Origin: Siphonodentalium dalli
Taxonomy: Eukaryota; Mollusca; Scaphopoda; Gadilida; Siphonodentaliidae
Direction: 5' to 3'
NCBI GenBank assembly: GCA_032622095.1
Contig: CP136063.1
Span: 29,638,987 to 29,702,986, forward strand
Length of the DNA: 64,000 bases
Shown: piece after piece, positions 50,401-61,450 of the stretch
Numbering within the stretch: position 1 is the first letter of the stretch
Layout of the letters: every line of letters starts with the position of its first letter
Program-made: the position numbers and the translations under genes
Notes under the pieces: model-generated
Databases searched by the model: none
Told to the model about the DNA's origin: nothing
The model's input: only the letters and a program-made list of their open reading frames with translations

Positions 50401-53400
50401 GCTTACTGTCGTTCTTCATTAATATATACTATAGAGGAGCCCTAGATGATACATGGGGAGAACGACACCCTAAAACGCATGTGCTTACTGTCGTTCTTCA
50501 TTAATATATACTATACAGGTGCCCTAGATGATACATGGGGAGAACGACACCCTAAAAGACATGTGCTTACTGTCGTTCTTCATTAATATATAAAGGGGCC
50601 CTAGATGATACATGGGGAGAACGACACCCTAAAAGACATGTGCTTACTGTCGTTCTTCATTAATATATACTATAGAGGGGCTCTAGATGATACATGGGGA
50701 TAACGACACCCTAAAAGACATGTGCTTACTGTCGTTCTTCATTAATATATACTATACAGGGGCCCTAGATGATACACGGGGAGAACGACACCCTAAAAGA
50801 CATGTGCTTACTGTCGTTCTTCATTAATATATACTATAGAGGGGCCCTAGATGATACATGGGGAGAACGACACCCATAAAGACATGTGCTTACTGTCGTT
50901 CTTCATTAATATATACTATAGAGGGGCTCTAGATGATACATGGGGAGAACGACACCCGTAAAGACATGTGCTTAATGTCGTTCTTCATTAATATATACTA
51001 TAGAGGGGCTCTAGATGATACATGGGGAGAACGACACCCATAAAGACATGTGCTTACTGTCGTTCTTCATTAATATATACTATAGAGGGGCTCTAGATGA
51101 TACATGGGGAGAACGACACCCAAAAAGACATGTGCTTACTGTCGTTCTTCATTAATATATAAAGGGGCCCTAGATGATACATGGGGAGAACGACACCCGA
51201 AAAGACATGTGCTTACTGTCGTTCTTCATTAATATATACTATAGAGGGGCCCTAGATGATACATGGGGAGAACGACACCCGAAAAGACATGTGCTTACTG
51301 TCGTTCTTCATTAATATATAAAGGGGCCCTAGATGGTACATGGGGAGAACGACACCCGAAAAGACATGTGCTTACTGTCGTTCTTCATTAATATATAAAG
51401 GGGCCCTAGATGGTACATGGGGAGAACGACACCCGAAAAGACATGTGCTTACTGTCGTTCTTCATTAATATATACTATAGAGGGGCCCTAGATGATACAT
51501 GGGGAGAACGACACCCTAAACGACATGTGCTTACTGTCGTTCTTCATTAATATATACTATAGAGGGGCCCTAGATGGTACATGGGGAGAACGACACCCTA
51601 AAAGACATGTGCTTACTGTCGTTCTTCATTAATATATAAAGGGGCCCTAGCTGATACATGGGGAGAACGACACCCGAAAAGACATGTGCTTAATGTCGTT
51701 CTTCATTAATATATAAAGGGGCCCTAGATGATACATGGGGAGAACGACACCCGAAAAGACATGTGCTTACTGTCGTTCTTCATTAATATATAAAGGGGCC
51801 CTAGATGATACATGGGGAGAACGACACCCTAAAAGACATGTGCTTACTGTCGTTCTTCATTAATATATACTATAGAGGGGCTCTAGATGATACATGGGGA
51901 GAACGACACCCGAAAAGACATGTGCTTACTGTCGTTCTTCATTAATATATACTATAGAGGGGCCCTAGATGATACATGGGGAGAACGACACCCGAAAAGA
52001 CATGTGCTTACTGTCGTTCTTCATTAATATATAAAGGGGCCCTAGATGGTACATGGGGAGAACGACACCCGAAAAGACATGTGCTTACTGTCGTTCTTCA
52101 TTAATATATAAAGGGGCCCTAGATGGTACATGGGGAGAACGACACCCGAAAAGACATGTGCTTACTGTCGTTCTTCATTAATATATAAAGGGGCCCTAGA
52201 TGGTACATGGGGAGAACGACACCCGAAAAGGCATGTGCTTACTGTCGTTCTTCATTAATATATAAAGGGGCCCTAGATGGTACATGGGGAGAACGACACC
52301 CGAAAAGACATGTGCTTACTGTCGTTCTTCATTAATATATAAAGGGGCCCTAGATGGTACATGGGGAGAACGACACCCGAAAAGACATGTGCTTACTGTC
52401 GTTCTTCATTAATATATACTATACAGGGGCCCTAGATGATACATGGGGAGAACGACACCCGAAAAGACATGTGCTTACTGTCGTTCTTCATTAATATATA
52501 CTATAGAGGGGCCCTAGATGATACATGGGGAGAACGACACCCAAAAAGACATGGGCTTACTGTCGTTCTTCATTAATATATACTATACAGGGGCCCTAGA
52601 TGATACATGGGGAGAACGACACCCGAAAAGACATGTGCTTACTGTCGTTCTTCATTAATATATAAAGGGGCCCTAGATGATACATGGGGAGAACGACACC
52701 CTAAAAGACATGTGCTTACTGTCGTTCTTCATTAATATATACTATAGAGGGGCCCTAGATGATACATGGGGAGAACGACACCCAAAAAGACATGTGCTTA
52801 CTGTCGTTCTTCATTAATATATACTATACAGGGGCCCTAGATGATACATGGGGAGAACGACACCCGAAAAGACATGTGCTTACTGTCGTTCTTCATTAAT
52901 ATATACTATAGAGGGGCCCTAGATGATACATGGGGAGAACGACACCCAAAAAGACATGGGCTTACTGTCGTTCTTCATTAATATATACTATACAGGGGCC
53001 CTAGATGATACATCGGGAGAACGACACCCGAAAAGACATGTGCTTACTGTCGTTCTTCATTAATATATACTATACAGGGGCCCTAGATGATACATGGGGA
53101 GAACGACACCCGAAAAGACATGTGCTTACTGTCGTTCTTCATTAATATATACTATACAGGGGCCCTAGATGATACATGGGGAGAACGACACCCTAAAACA
53201 CATGTGCTTACTGTCGTTCTTCATTAATATACACTATACAGGGGCCCTAGATGATACATGGGGAGAACGACACCCGAAAAGACATGTGCTTACTGTCGTT
53301 CTTCATTAATATATAAAGGGGCCCTAGATGATACATGGGGAGAACGACACCCTAAAAGACATGTGCTTACTGTCGTTCTTCATTAATATATACTATACAG

Positions 53401-53670
53401 GGGCCCTAGATGATACATGGGGAGAACGACACCCGAAAAGACATGTGCTTACTGTCGTTCTTCATTAATATATACTATACAGGGGCCCTAGATGATACAT
53501 GGGGAGAACGACACCCGAAAAGACATGTGCCTACTGTCGTTATTCATTAATATACACTATACAGGGGCCCTAGATGATACATGGGGAGAACGACACCCGA
53601 AAAGACATGTGCTTACTGTCGTTCTTCCTTGTGGCACGTGACATGTGCTTACTGTCGTTCTTCCTTGTGT
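44459..53670 (+). repeat. Satellite array, 82-bp and 77-bp units, about 115 copies
   Basis: The unit reads attaatatatactatac, aggggccctagatgatacat, ggggagaacgacaccc, gacatgtgcttactgtcgtt. A short form lacks ctatac (ataaagggg). Recurrent variants: ggtacatgg for gatacatgg, gataacgac for gagaacgac, ctcta for cccta. Each unit contains gaacgaca and tgtcgttc as an 8-bp inverted pair. Rare variants recur about 5.4 and 6.0 kb apart, showing block duplication. It is non-coding. Confidence 0.95.
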
Positions 53671-53742
53671 ATTCCCTTGTTCAATTTATATTATGTATAA
53701 TATATATTTTGTGGGTAAATAAACTATGCTTAAACCAAGTAC

Positions 53743-53842
53743 CACAATTTGCTAACGTTGCGATTTTTTTCGACTCCTAGCTGAGGTACCTACTGAAATG
53801 TGCCAATATTTGGTATAAAACACAAAAATCAGTATGAGGCTC
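53743..53842 (+). repeat. Right flanking direct repeat of the satellite array
   Basis: Partner of 44342-44440; see that entry. The array lies exactly between the two copies apart from short unique stretches. Confidence 0.85.
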
Positions 53843-54350
53843 TTGGGTTGCGAGAAAAATAATCCACCATGACCCGGGAAGTGGGCGAGGAAAAATCTCA
53901 CCTTCGAGTTCAGACTATGGACGAGCCTCGTGTTCGGCAGAAATATCTCACTTTATTTCACCAATCAACTTCAATCAATACTTTCTCATATGTTCTGTCT
54001 ATCTATTTGTTTACTTATTGTTTGTCTGTTGTATCTAAATTACTCTACCTGTGAAGGTGACTTGATTGTCAATAAACTTATCTTATCTGAAGTAACGTGC
54101 ATTAGCTGAATTTAGAACTGACAACGCGTGTAGAATGGGTCGATTAAAATACAAATTGGCGCGACTTGAATGCGCCAATAATAGTTATCTTGGCCTTCCA
54201 TAATACATTTTATTGGACGATCCACCTGGTAATTCCGAGTGTTTGTCTATAAACCAAATGGTTTTGTAAAGTTTGTATACGTTAGAGAGGAACGGTTGTA
54301 TAGTGTAAATGGGTTGTCCGGCCGTCTGTCGCCGGTCCGTCCGATTTTGT
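53843..54350. other. No gene seen
   Basis: Unassigned sequence with one 61-codon frame that ends in a hydrophobic stretch and shows no family resemblance. Confidence 0.4.
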
Positions 54351-54356
54351 TTTCCG

Positions 54357-55030
54357 TATGGTAACTTTAGATTAAATCGAGTGAACAGAACCTAATTTGG
54401 TATCTAGTGTTTACCACATCAAAATACAGATCGAGTTCGAATATATAGGTTTCGTCCGCACGATTGTTACTGAGTTATACCCCTTTTGCGACTTAGATTT
54501 TACCTGATTTTCGGTTGCCGGATGATAACATTAGATTGAATCGAGAGAACAGAACAAAATTTGGTATGTTAGTTTACCACATCAAAATATAGATCAGGTT
54601 CGAATATGGGTTACGTCCGCGTGATTGTTAATGAGTTATGTCCCATTTTAGACTTACATTTTACCTGATTTGCGGTTTCCGGGTGATAACTTTTTAGACT
54701 GAATCAAGTGAACTGAACCACATTTGGTATATTAGTTTACTACCCCAAAATACATATCAAGTCCGAATGGGTTTCGTCCGCATGATTTTGACTGAGTTAT
54801 ATCCCTTTTTCGACTTAGACTTTACCTTATGTGTGGTTTCCGGATAATAACTTTAGATTGAATCGAGGGAACAGAACCAAATTTGGCATGTTAGTTTATC
54901 ATATCAAAATACAGATCAAATTCGAATATGGGTTTCGGCCGCATGATTTAACTGAGTTATGCCCCTTTTCGACTTAGATTTTACCCGATATGCGGTTTCC
55001 AGATGTAACTTCAGATTGAGTCGAGAGAAT
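54357..55030 (+). repeat. Degenerate tandem repeat, about 160-bp period, four units and a part
   Basis: The phrases taactttagattgaatcgag, aatttggtatgttagttta, catcaaaatacagatc and gagttatgcccctttt return at about 54360, 54521, 54680, 54842 and 55002. Confidence 0.85.
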
Positions 55031-55779
55031 TTCTCAGTCAAAAATACCACACTTGAAATTATTGTGTTTTATTTTTGTTATTATTCCGTCTTAAGTCAAA
55101 GGTTTCAAACAAATTAAACTAAACCTTGCCTCACTCTACTCCAGAAACGGCGTAGTATGCCCCGCCCATGGTGCGCTAATGTGGATGTTTAATACATGGA
55201 AAAGGGCACAAACGTGACAATAACATGCAATCTACGCAATATTTATGATTTGTATAAGAACAACATATATCTGTTATATACTATTCTTTCGTTTATAGCG
55301 GATGTGACTATTTTACCAGCTATTCCCACGACAAAGGTCGCCCGTATCTTTAACGTTTATTTGCGACAAAATTACACAATAATATTTTTGGTCTATGCAG
55401 GGCGATAAACGAAATTTAGTTTTCGACGCCACCGATGAAGAGTTAACGTGTATATAGAATGATAGATTAATACATGCACAATAAAATAAAGTTGATACTC
55501 ACCAAATATACATGTATATGTAGGAAATGTGATGATTGTATAAAATATTAATGAAAATAACAATAGCAATAGTTTATTTACATCGCATGCTGCTGACCAT
55601 AAACATCATTGACGATATCTATGGGAAGCCAAATTCAAATTTACATTTAAAAGATAATTGCGGTTAAACGCACTAATGAATCTCTAATATCCACATGTAT
55701 CCTATATTTGTTCCACCCATTGTACCGTGGACTACATCATTTGAATTATATGGAGTTTATGTAATGTGGCTAATTGAGC
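55031..55779. other. No gene seen
   Basis: AT-rich sequence. A phrase (cgaaatttagttttcgacgc, 55408) also occurs near 32570, next to another copy of the TTAA-type MITE, indicating a shared flanking repeat. Confidence 0.45.
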
Positions 55780-55783
55780 TTAA

Positions 55784-56303
55784 AGGTGGATTATCTCTTT
55801 GTAAACATGTATTATATAGTTACCGGGGTATAAAATATTAGATTTGAATCGAAGACTCCTGTCCGGAAATGCTTCTATCGATTAATATTAATTTTATTTC
55901 GAATATTTTCTGGTCTAAAAAGGTGTGTTTGTTCAGCTAACGAACAATAGTGGTTACTGTTAACATAGACCAGATATTATATTGTGCAATTTTGTCACAA
56001 ATAAACGTTAATTATACTCATTATCGCTTATATCTGTGGAACAAAACAATACAAACAATCAATCTGTGACATTTGACATTCGTTGCGTAGCCGTAGGAAC
56101 AGCCCAGTGCTCTATATCGCAATACGGTCTCATCCGAATTGTCGGTTCTAAAAATAGTAACATAAATGGGCCCGATTTAATATTCGAAATAAAATCAATA
56201 TTAATTGATAGAAGCTTTTCCGGACATAGGTCTTCAGTTGATATCTATTATTTTATACCCACGCAACTATTTAAAATTTGTTATTTAAAGAGATAATCCA
56301 TCT
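55784..56303 (+). mobile_element. Complete TTAA-type MITE, 520 bp
   Basis: TTAA lies on both sides (55780-55783, 56304-56307), with the same TIRs and length as 31731-32250 and few differences. Its clean boundaries define the family. Confidence 0.88.
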
Positions 56304-56307
56304 TTAA

Positions 56308-56660
56308 GCGCAATATGAATACTTATTTTATGTGCTTAAAAGCGCAATATTTAAGAGATTCCTGAATTCCTCAAGCACAATTAAATATTTCCTTATGGCG
56401 CTTAAGCCCTAATAGGAGCTTTCATTATTGCGTTTTTAAAAGCTCAATTATTTATTAAATGTCAATTTGGCTTCCCATAGATATCACGCAGTCAATCATT
56501 CAATGTTATTTTTTTAACATTTTGAATTACATGTACAATTTAAAATATTTGTTATACTAAATTATATTGTAACTATTGTTATTGTCCTTATTCCCCTTAC
56601 ATCATGTGCAGTTGTGCACATATTTTATGATAGACTAGTAAGTACTATTAGTACTGACGA
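56308..56660. other. No gene seen
   Basis: AT-rich sequence. gcgcaata and gcttaa phrases recur in both orientations near 56308-56440, suggesting an unidentified small foldback. Confidence 0.35.
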
Positions 56661-56664
56661 AGGG

Positions 56665-56952
56665 GTCACTCTCACCAAAAAAGTGAAGGGTACACAGGGT
56701 TTGAAAAAGTGCTGAAGGGAACACAGGGTTTGTGATCGACACAAACATCATTACTTAAATTGTGTTTATGGAAGTCTGGATCCCATTAGCAGTTTGTTTT
56801 CAGTACATTTTAATATTCATTGGAATGTAAACAATTATTCTCTAACAGAAATCATGGTGGATACGAAAACTGAATGTGCAACCTTTATAACGTCATAATA
56901 ACGACATTTCAAATCCTGTGTACCCTTCAGCACTTTTTTTGGTGAGAGTGAC
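56665..56952. mobile_element. MITE of about 288 bp
   Basis: gtcactctcaccaaaaaa at the left is repeated inverted at the right (ttttttggtgagagtgac). A further imperfect inner pair contains gaagggtacacagg. No target duplication is evident. Confidence 0.7.
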
Positions 56953-57638
56953 ACCTTCAGCATTATTACTCGTACTAGTAGTAGTTCATACTGCACTACT
57001 GTCAATATTCTAACAACACTTTACATCAATCATCAATTCAAAAACTGATCGTTTTATGTGTTGAATTTAGTTTAAACTTTAAAAAAACCTGGTTGAATAT
57101 CTACCATATGGTGGTCGTTCCCACCCTCAAGCTGCTGTCATTGAGACATTCAACGTTATTTTGCTATTTTGCATGCGAAGATGTAGACTGCTTGAGACCT
57201 CGTGGTAGATACATTCACTCCAGGGCAGGCGCGTAGCTACGGGGGGGGGGGGGGGGGCTGGGGGGGCATGTGCCTCCCCCCAAATTTCCAGTGCCCCCCA
57301 ACAAAATTCCAAAAAATAGTATTTCATATCTAATTATCATAGCCATCGACTGACCAATATAAATGTATATTTAAACGCCATCATCTGCTATTTATACAAG
57401 CGCGAATATACAATATTTCAATATAGTAAATTTTGTGTTTGACATCGGCAGGTATGTCGGAACTTGATCTACGTTCCAGTGTGCACGGCGCGGCCGGAAT
57501 TTGGTTTATGACGTCGACCGGAATTTTGTTTACGTCGTATCCGTTGCCTTTTCCGTAAATTGCAAATACTGTTATTTTTAGAAGGTCAAGGGTAAACAAG
57601 TATTTAGCACGGTTTGTTTGAAATTGAATAGTAAAGTC

Positions 57639-58322
57639 ATGAGCACAAAACCTCCTCCGAAGAAGAAGCCGCGGCCTGCTGGGCAACCAACCATAAACAA
57701 TTTTCTTTCAAAGGTCACGAACCACAATTCCGACACATCAACTGAGCGCGATGCCAATAACGTTGTAGCCAGTATCAATGGATCGATTACCAACGATGAT
57801 ATTATTGATAATATTGATATTGAGAGAAGTGAGAGCCCCGAAGCCGATAGGCCTACTCCAACTACTAACATTGATATCGATATCCATGATATTTCTACTT
57901 CGCCAACCGAACCCCCACGCCAACCAGTACTGGGTTCATTTCCAACATCGCGGTTAACAGACAAATACAGATGTTTCACAAAATCATGGTACACCAAGTA
58001 TTCGTGGATTGAGTACAGCATCAGCAAAGATGCTGTCTTTTGTCAACCGTGTCGCTTCTTTGCCCCACAAGAGAAAGAGAAGGCATTTGTAGACGTTGGT
58101 TTTCGAAATTGGAAAAAGATTGGCGATAAATTAGAAAAACACAACTCTTCCAATGCACACAAGGACGCAGCTGTGGTCCTCAGAGAGATGCGGTCCAGTA
58201 TTCACTCCGGTCGCGGCACGATTGTCAATCAGATAGATCCTGTTGGTTCCCATTCGATGTTCGTCGAGAGAAACAGAGAGGTCCTAAAATGCATACTGGA
58301 CTTAGTAATATTCTGTGCCTAA
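57639..58322 (+). pseudogene. N-terminal fragment of a hAT transposase (TTF/ZMYM-type finger)
   Basis: ATG at 57639 is preferred over an upstream TTG in the same frame. The start MSTKPPPKKKPR is basic. After an acidic, low-complexity stretch comes a TTF-type zinc finger (about residues 110-190): WIEYSISKDAVFCQPCRFF, then FRNWKKIGDKLEKH and SNAHKDA. These families bind element ends and cut and paste DNA. The frame ends at 58322. The expected next block (QDIPLRGHRESADS, then FLELLQLIFKFSPEL) follows at once in another frame, showing a frameshift. The RNase H-like catalytic core that should follow is absent. Confidence 0.82.
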
Positions 58323-59005
58323 CAGGATATACCTTTAAGAGGCCACCGCGAGAGCGCTGATAGTGCCAATCAGGGGAGTTTTCTTGAGCTACTGCAACTA
58401 ATCTTCAAATTCTCACCTGAACTAAAGCTTTAAGTCTATTTCAACCTCGACTAAATGATCACGACTAACCATGATCATGTTTCCGTCAATAGACCAGAAT
58501 AACTTAATGTGTTCTGGCTGAGATCATTCCACATATCTAAGACGTATAAAGCATCATATGGTGACTATGGTATTCCTCGTTCATACTAGTATGTCCGCCT
58601 CAACAAATATGGTAAGAAGTCACTTCGACAAGTGAATTCATACCATAGTTGTTGCGAGGGACTCGCCCGTAAACCGAGCACCATGAGAGGGTAGACTCGT
58701 AAAACGATTAGCCGGCTTCATCCATGAATAAATCCGATGATTCGGGGGGGGGGGGGATGATGTATGTAAGAAATTCTTTGATATAGTATCCTTATTGTAG
58801 TGGTAACACGCCTGGAGTTTGGATTGAAACTACCGTGGATTATATGATCTAGCAGAATTAGATACCCTGAATTCGTTATTGGGGTGTCATATGGATGTTG
58901 AAAAGTTCTTTTGATTCCTCTGATAGAAAAGACACCAGCAATGCATAAAGAGGCGCCAAATTCGCTCTCAGAGCAATTAACATTTAAAAAAAAATCCATT
59001 CTCTA

Positions 59006-59078
59006 GGAGGGGGACACCCCCTCCCGGACCCTCCCCCATCTCAGGCCTGCGGCCTTCGGGATATGCCTTCGGCATATC
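59006..59078. other. Three consecutive hairpins near the right end of the hAT transposon
   Basis: Stems: ggaggggg with loop aca (59006-59024); aggcc with loop tgc (59043-59055); gatatgcc with loop ttc (59060-59078). All are perfect. Order and spacing parallel 27674-27740. Confidence 0.75.
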
Positions 59079-59276
59079 GTGCTTGGACCCCCCATATAAT
59101 GATTAGGCCCCCCCTATTTGGGGATCCTAGCTACGCGCCTGCTCCAGGCATTCAACTTTTTGGATTTAAACTTTGACAATTTAGCCAAACACACTATTTT
59201 CATATCAGTGATGATTGATGACACACCAATGATATTTCTTACTGTAGTGTATGATGACCGGATACAGGTAGCTTAA

Positions 59277-59868
59277 AGGGGTACTGTACGCCATTTTCAT
59301 TAAATTGCCGGTGACAACAACGATCTAATATCGATAATATATAGAAACATAAGTAATTTGAGTCGAAGATGTATTCTGTAAACGCTCAGGTTAATAGGCT
59401 ATCTTAAAATTTAATAATTTAAAAGTTAAAAATTTGATATAAATTGAATTTATGACTGGAGCCATAAAATGGCGTCAATTAAATTACGAATTTCAGCAGA
59501 TTTCCGTAATCAAACAAAGTAATTGAGGGATACTGGATTGTTAAACCGATGGCACACACGATCGCTTAAAATATTATGATGATACGGGGGGAACACTCAA
59601 GCCACTCACTGACTAGCGACGATACAATAACTTAAATGATTATATGGGACTAGTATGTCTATAATATAACTTTTATTTGATTTATTTGGTTGAAAACTGT
59701 ACAAAAATTACTCGACAACGACAATTTGTATTTTTGCATTCCGGTAAATTTGTCATCGTAACACTACCTCGTACTCAACAGACTTTCAAATAATGAAAAA
59801 CTTGTTACCTTATTCTCCGACTCGGAGACTATAGAAACCAACAACAACATTTGGCGTACAGTACCCCT
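59277..59868. mobile_element. Second TTAA-type MITE family, 592 bp
   Basis: TTAA lies at 59273-59276 and 59869-59872. TIRs are aggggtactgtacgcca and the exact inverse. There is no ORF of note. It fits a Kolobok- or piggyBac-type non-autonomous element unrelated in sequence to the 520-bp family. Confidence 0.85.
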
Positions 59869-59872
59869 TTAA

Positions 59873-60340
59873 ATTAAAGACTATAAAAAGCCTGACGAAG
59901 ATCGTTTGTGATTATATAAATATAAATTTATTTAACTTTTAGGGAAATATGTTAGCTACTCAGAGAAATAATGTGAAGGTGGTAAAATATGTAATATTAT
60001 CAATATTTTATTAGATCAGAATTATTAGGAATATTTATTATTAACAATCTTTTTAACAATAATTACTAAACCATCATTTGTTAATCTACACTGCACGCAA
60101 ATCTTTGCGCCCCTCTTCCACTTAATTTATATCTGCTGCCTTACCTCTTTTAACTTTAGCCCAATCCCACCGTGAGTACTTATTCACGTTTGCCGCCATT
60201 GATATAGTTAGTTTTCTCATAAAAACACAATAGAACGTTTTTTTTTGTTATCGCAGTGCTGTAAATAGTTATAATTGTTGGAAGTCTCCATGTTGGAGCA
60301 TTAATGGTATTTCTACTTTTTTTTAGCTATGGAGCTATAG
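59873..60340. other. No gene seen
   Basis: AT-rich and featureless apart from short T-runs. Confidence 0.4.
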
Positions 60341-60346
60341 TCATCA

Positions 60347-60412
60347 CTCCTCGTCCGTCGTCCGTCCGTCCGTCTGCCCGTCCGTCCGTCCGTTTGTTCG
60401 TCCGTCAACTTT
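60347..60412 (+). repeat. TCCG microsatellite
   Basis: An imperfect (tccg)n run with interruptions by tctg and ttcg. Confidence 0.85.
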
Positions 60413-60577
60413 TTTAAAAACATTTTCTCCTCTGAAACCATTATACCGAATTGGTTCATATTTGGTGTGGATGTTTCCTAGGTGACTCTCATTCAGATTT
60501 GTTCAAATGAGGTCACTGGGTCAAATAGTTGCGAAACTAGGGCCATAACTCTATTTCTCCACAGTAATTGAGTTTCA

Positions 60578-61450
60578 CCAATTTCAACTGGGGAACTTCA
60601 ATTTTATTCTAGGTCTTCCATAGCAGTTGAGGGCCTTATCAGAATGAGGTCCCCAGAGGGTAAATTTTGTGATACTAACCCGCTGTGCGGGATAGCGTCA
60701 CTAAATTCACCCTCTGTGGACCTCATTCTGCAAATAACAGACAGACTATTTCAAGGCTTGATTGTATAATACAGTGTGTTGCTTGAGGCCAGACATGCAC
60801 AATGTTGGAACAGACATGCTTTTAATGATGCTATCCCACACAGCGGGCTAGCATCACCATATTCACCATTTGGAAACCTCATTCTGCTTAGGCCTCATCT
60901 TCTGGGAAGTATCTATAGTATCAAATTTACATTGTTGTTAGTTAAATTTCCCTTCTAGGAAGTTTCTATATCCCCTAATTTGCAGAGGATAAAATTCATA
61001 ATTCAGGGGCCCAATGGGTGAACATCACCAACTTCAACTGGGGAAATTCAATTTTATTCTAGGTCTTCCATAGCAGTTGAGGGCCTTATCAGAATGAGGT
61101 CCCCAGAGGGTGAATTTAGCGTCACTAAATTCACCCTCTGGGGACCTCATTCTGCAAATGACAGACACACTATCACACTATTTCAAGGCTTGTTGTATAA
61201 TACATTGTGTTGCTTGAGGCCAGGCATGCACAATGTAGGAACAGACACGCTTTTTGTGATGCTATCCCGCACAGCAGGCTAGCATCGCCAAATTTACCCT
61301 CTGGCGACCTCATTCTGCTTAGGCCTCATCTTCTGGGAAGTATCTATAGTATCAAATTTACATGGTTGTTAGTTAAATTTTCCTTCTAGGAATTTTCTAT
61401 ATCCCCTAATTTGTAGAAGATAAAATTCATAAATGAGATGCCCAATGGGT
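60578..61450 (+). repeat. Tandem duplication of about 440 bp containing foldbacks
   Basis: The unit begins aacttcaactgggga, then ccatagcagttgagggcctt, and includes tcatcttctgggaagtatct. It occurs at about 60578 and again at about 61026. Each unit contains an inverted pair agaatgaggtccccagaggg / ccctctggggacctcattct. In unit 2 the pair is a perfect 28-bp stem with a 7-base loop (61091-61153). In unit 1 the arms are imperfect and about 30 extra bases lie between them, including cccgctgtgcggg. Confidence 0.85.

Larger units (their letters stand above)
57226..59141 (+). mobile_element. hAT-superfamily transposon, internally deleted
   Basis: Ends caggcgcgtagcta and its inverse (tagctacgcgcctg). 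The flanking 8-mers are ctccaggg (57218-57225) and ctccaggc (59142-59149), 7 of 8 identical, as expected of the hAT 8-bp duplication. It encodes only the N-terminal part of a transposase. It has G-runs at 57241 and 58744 and three hairpins near its right end. Confidence 0.85.

Noticed and set aside
44459-53670. CRISPR-like regular spacing
   Set aside because: Units are contiguous copies with no unique spacers, and the context is eukaryotic. It is a satellite.
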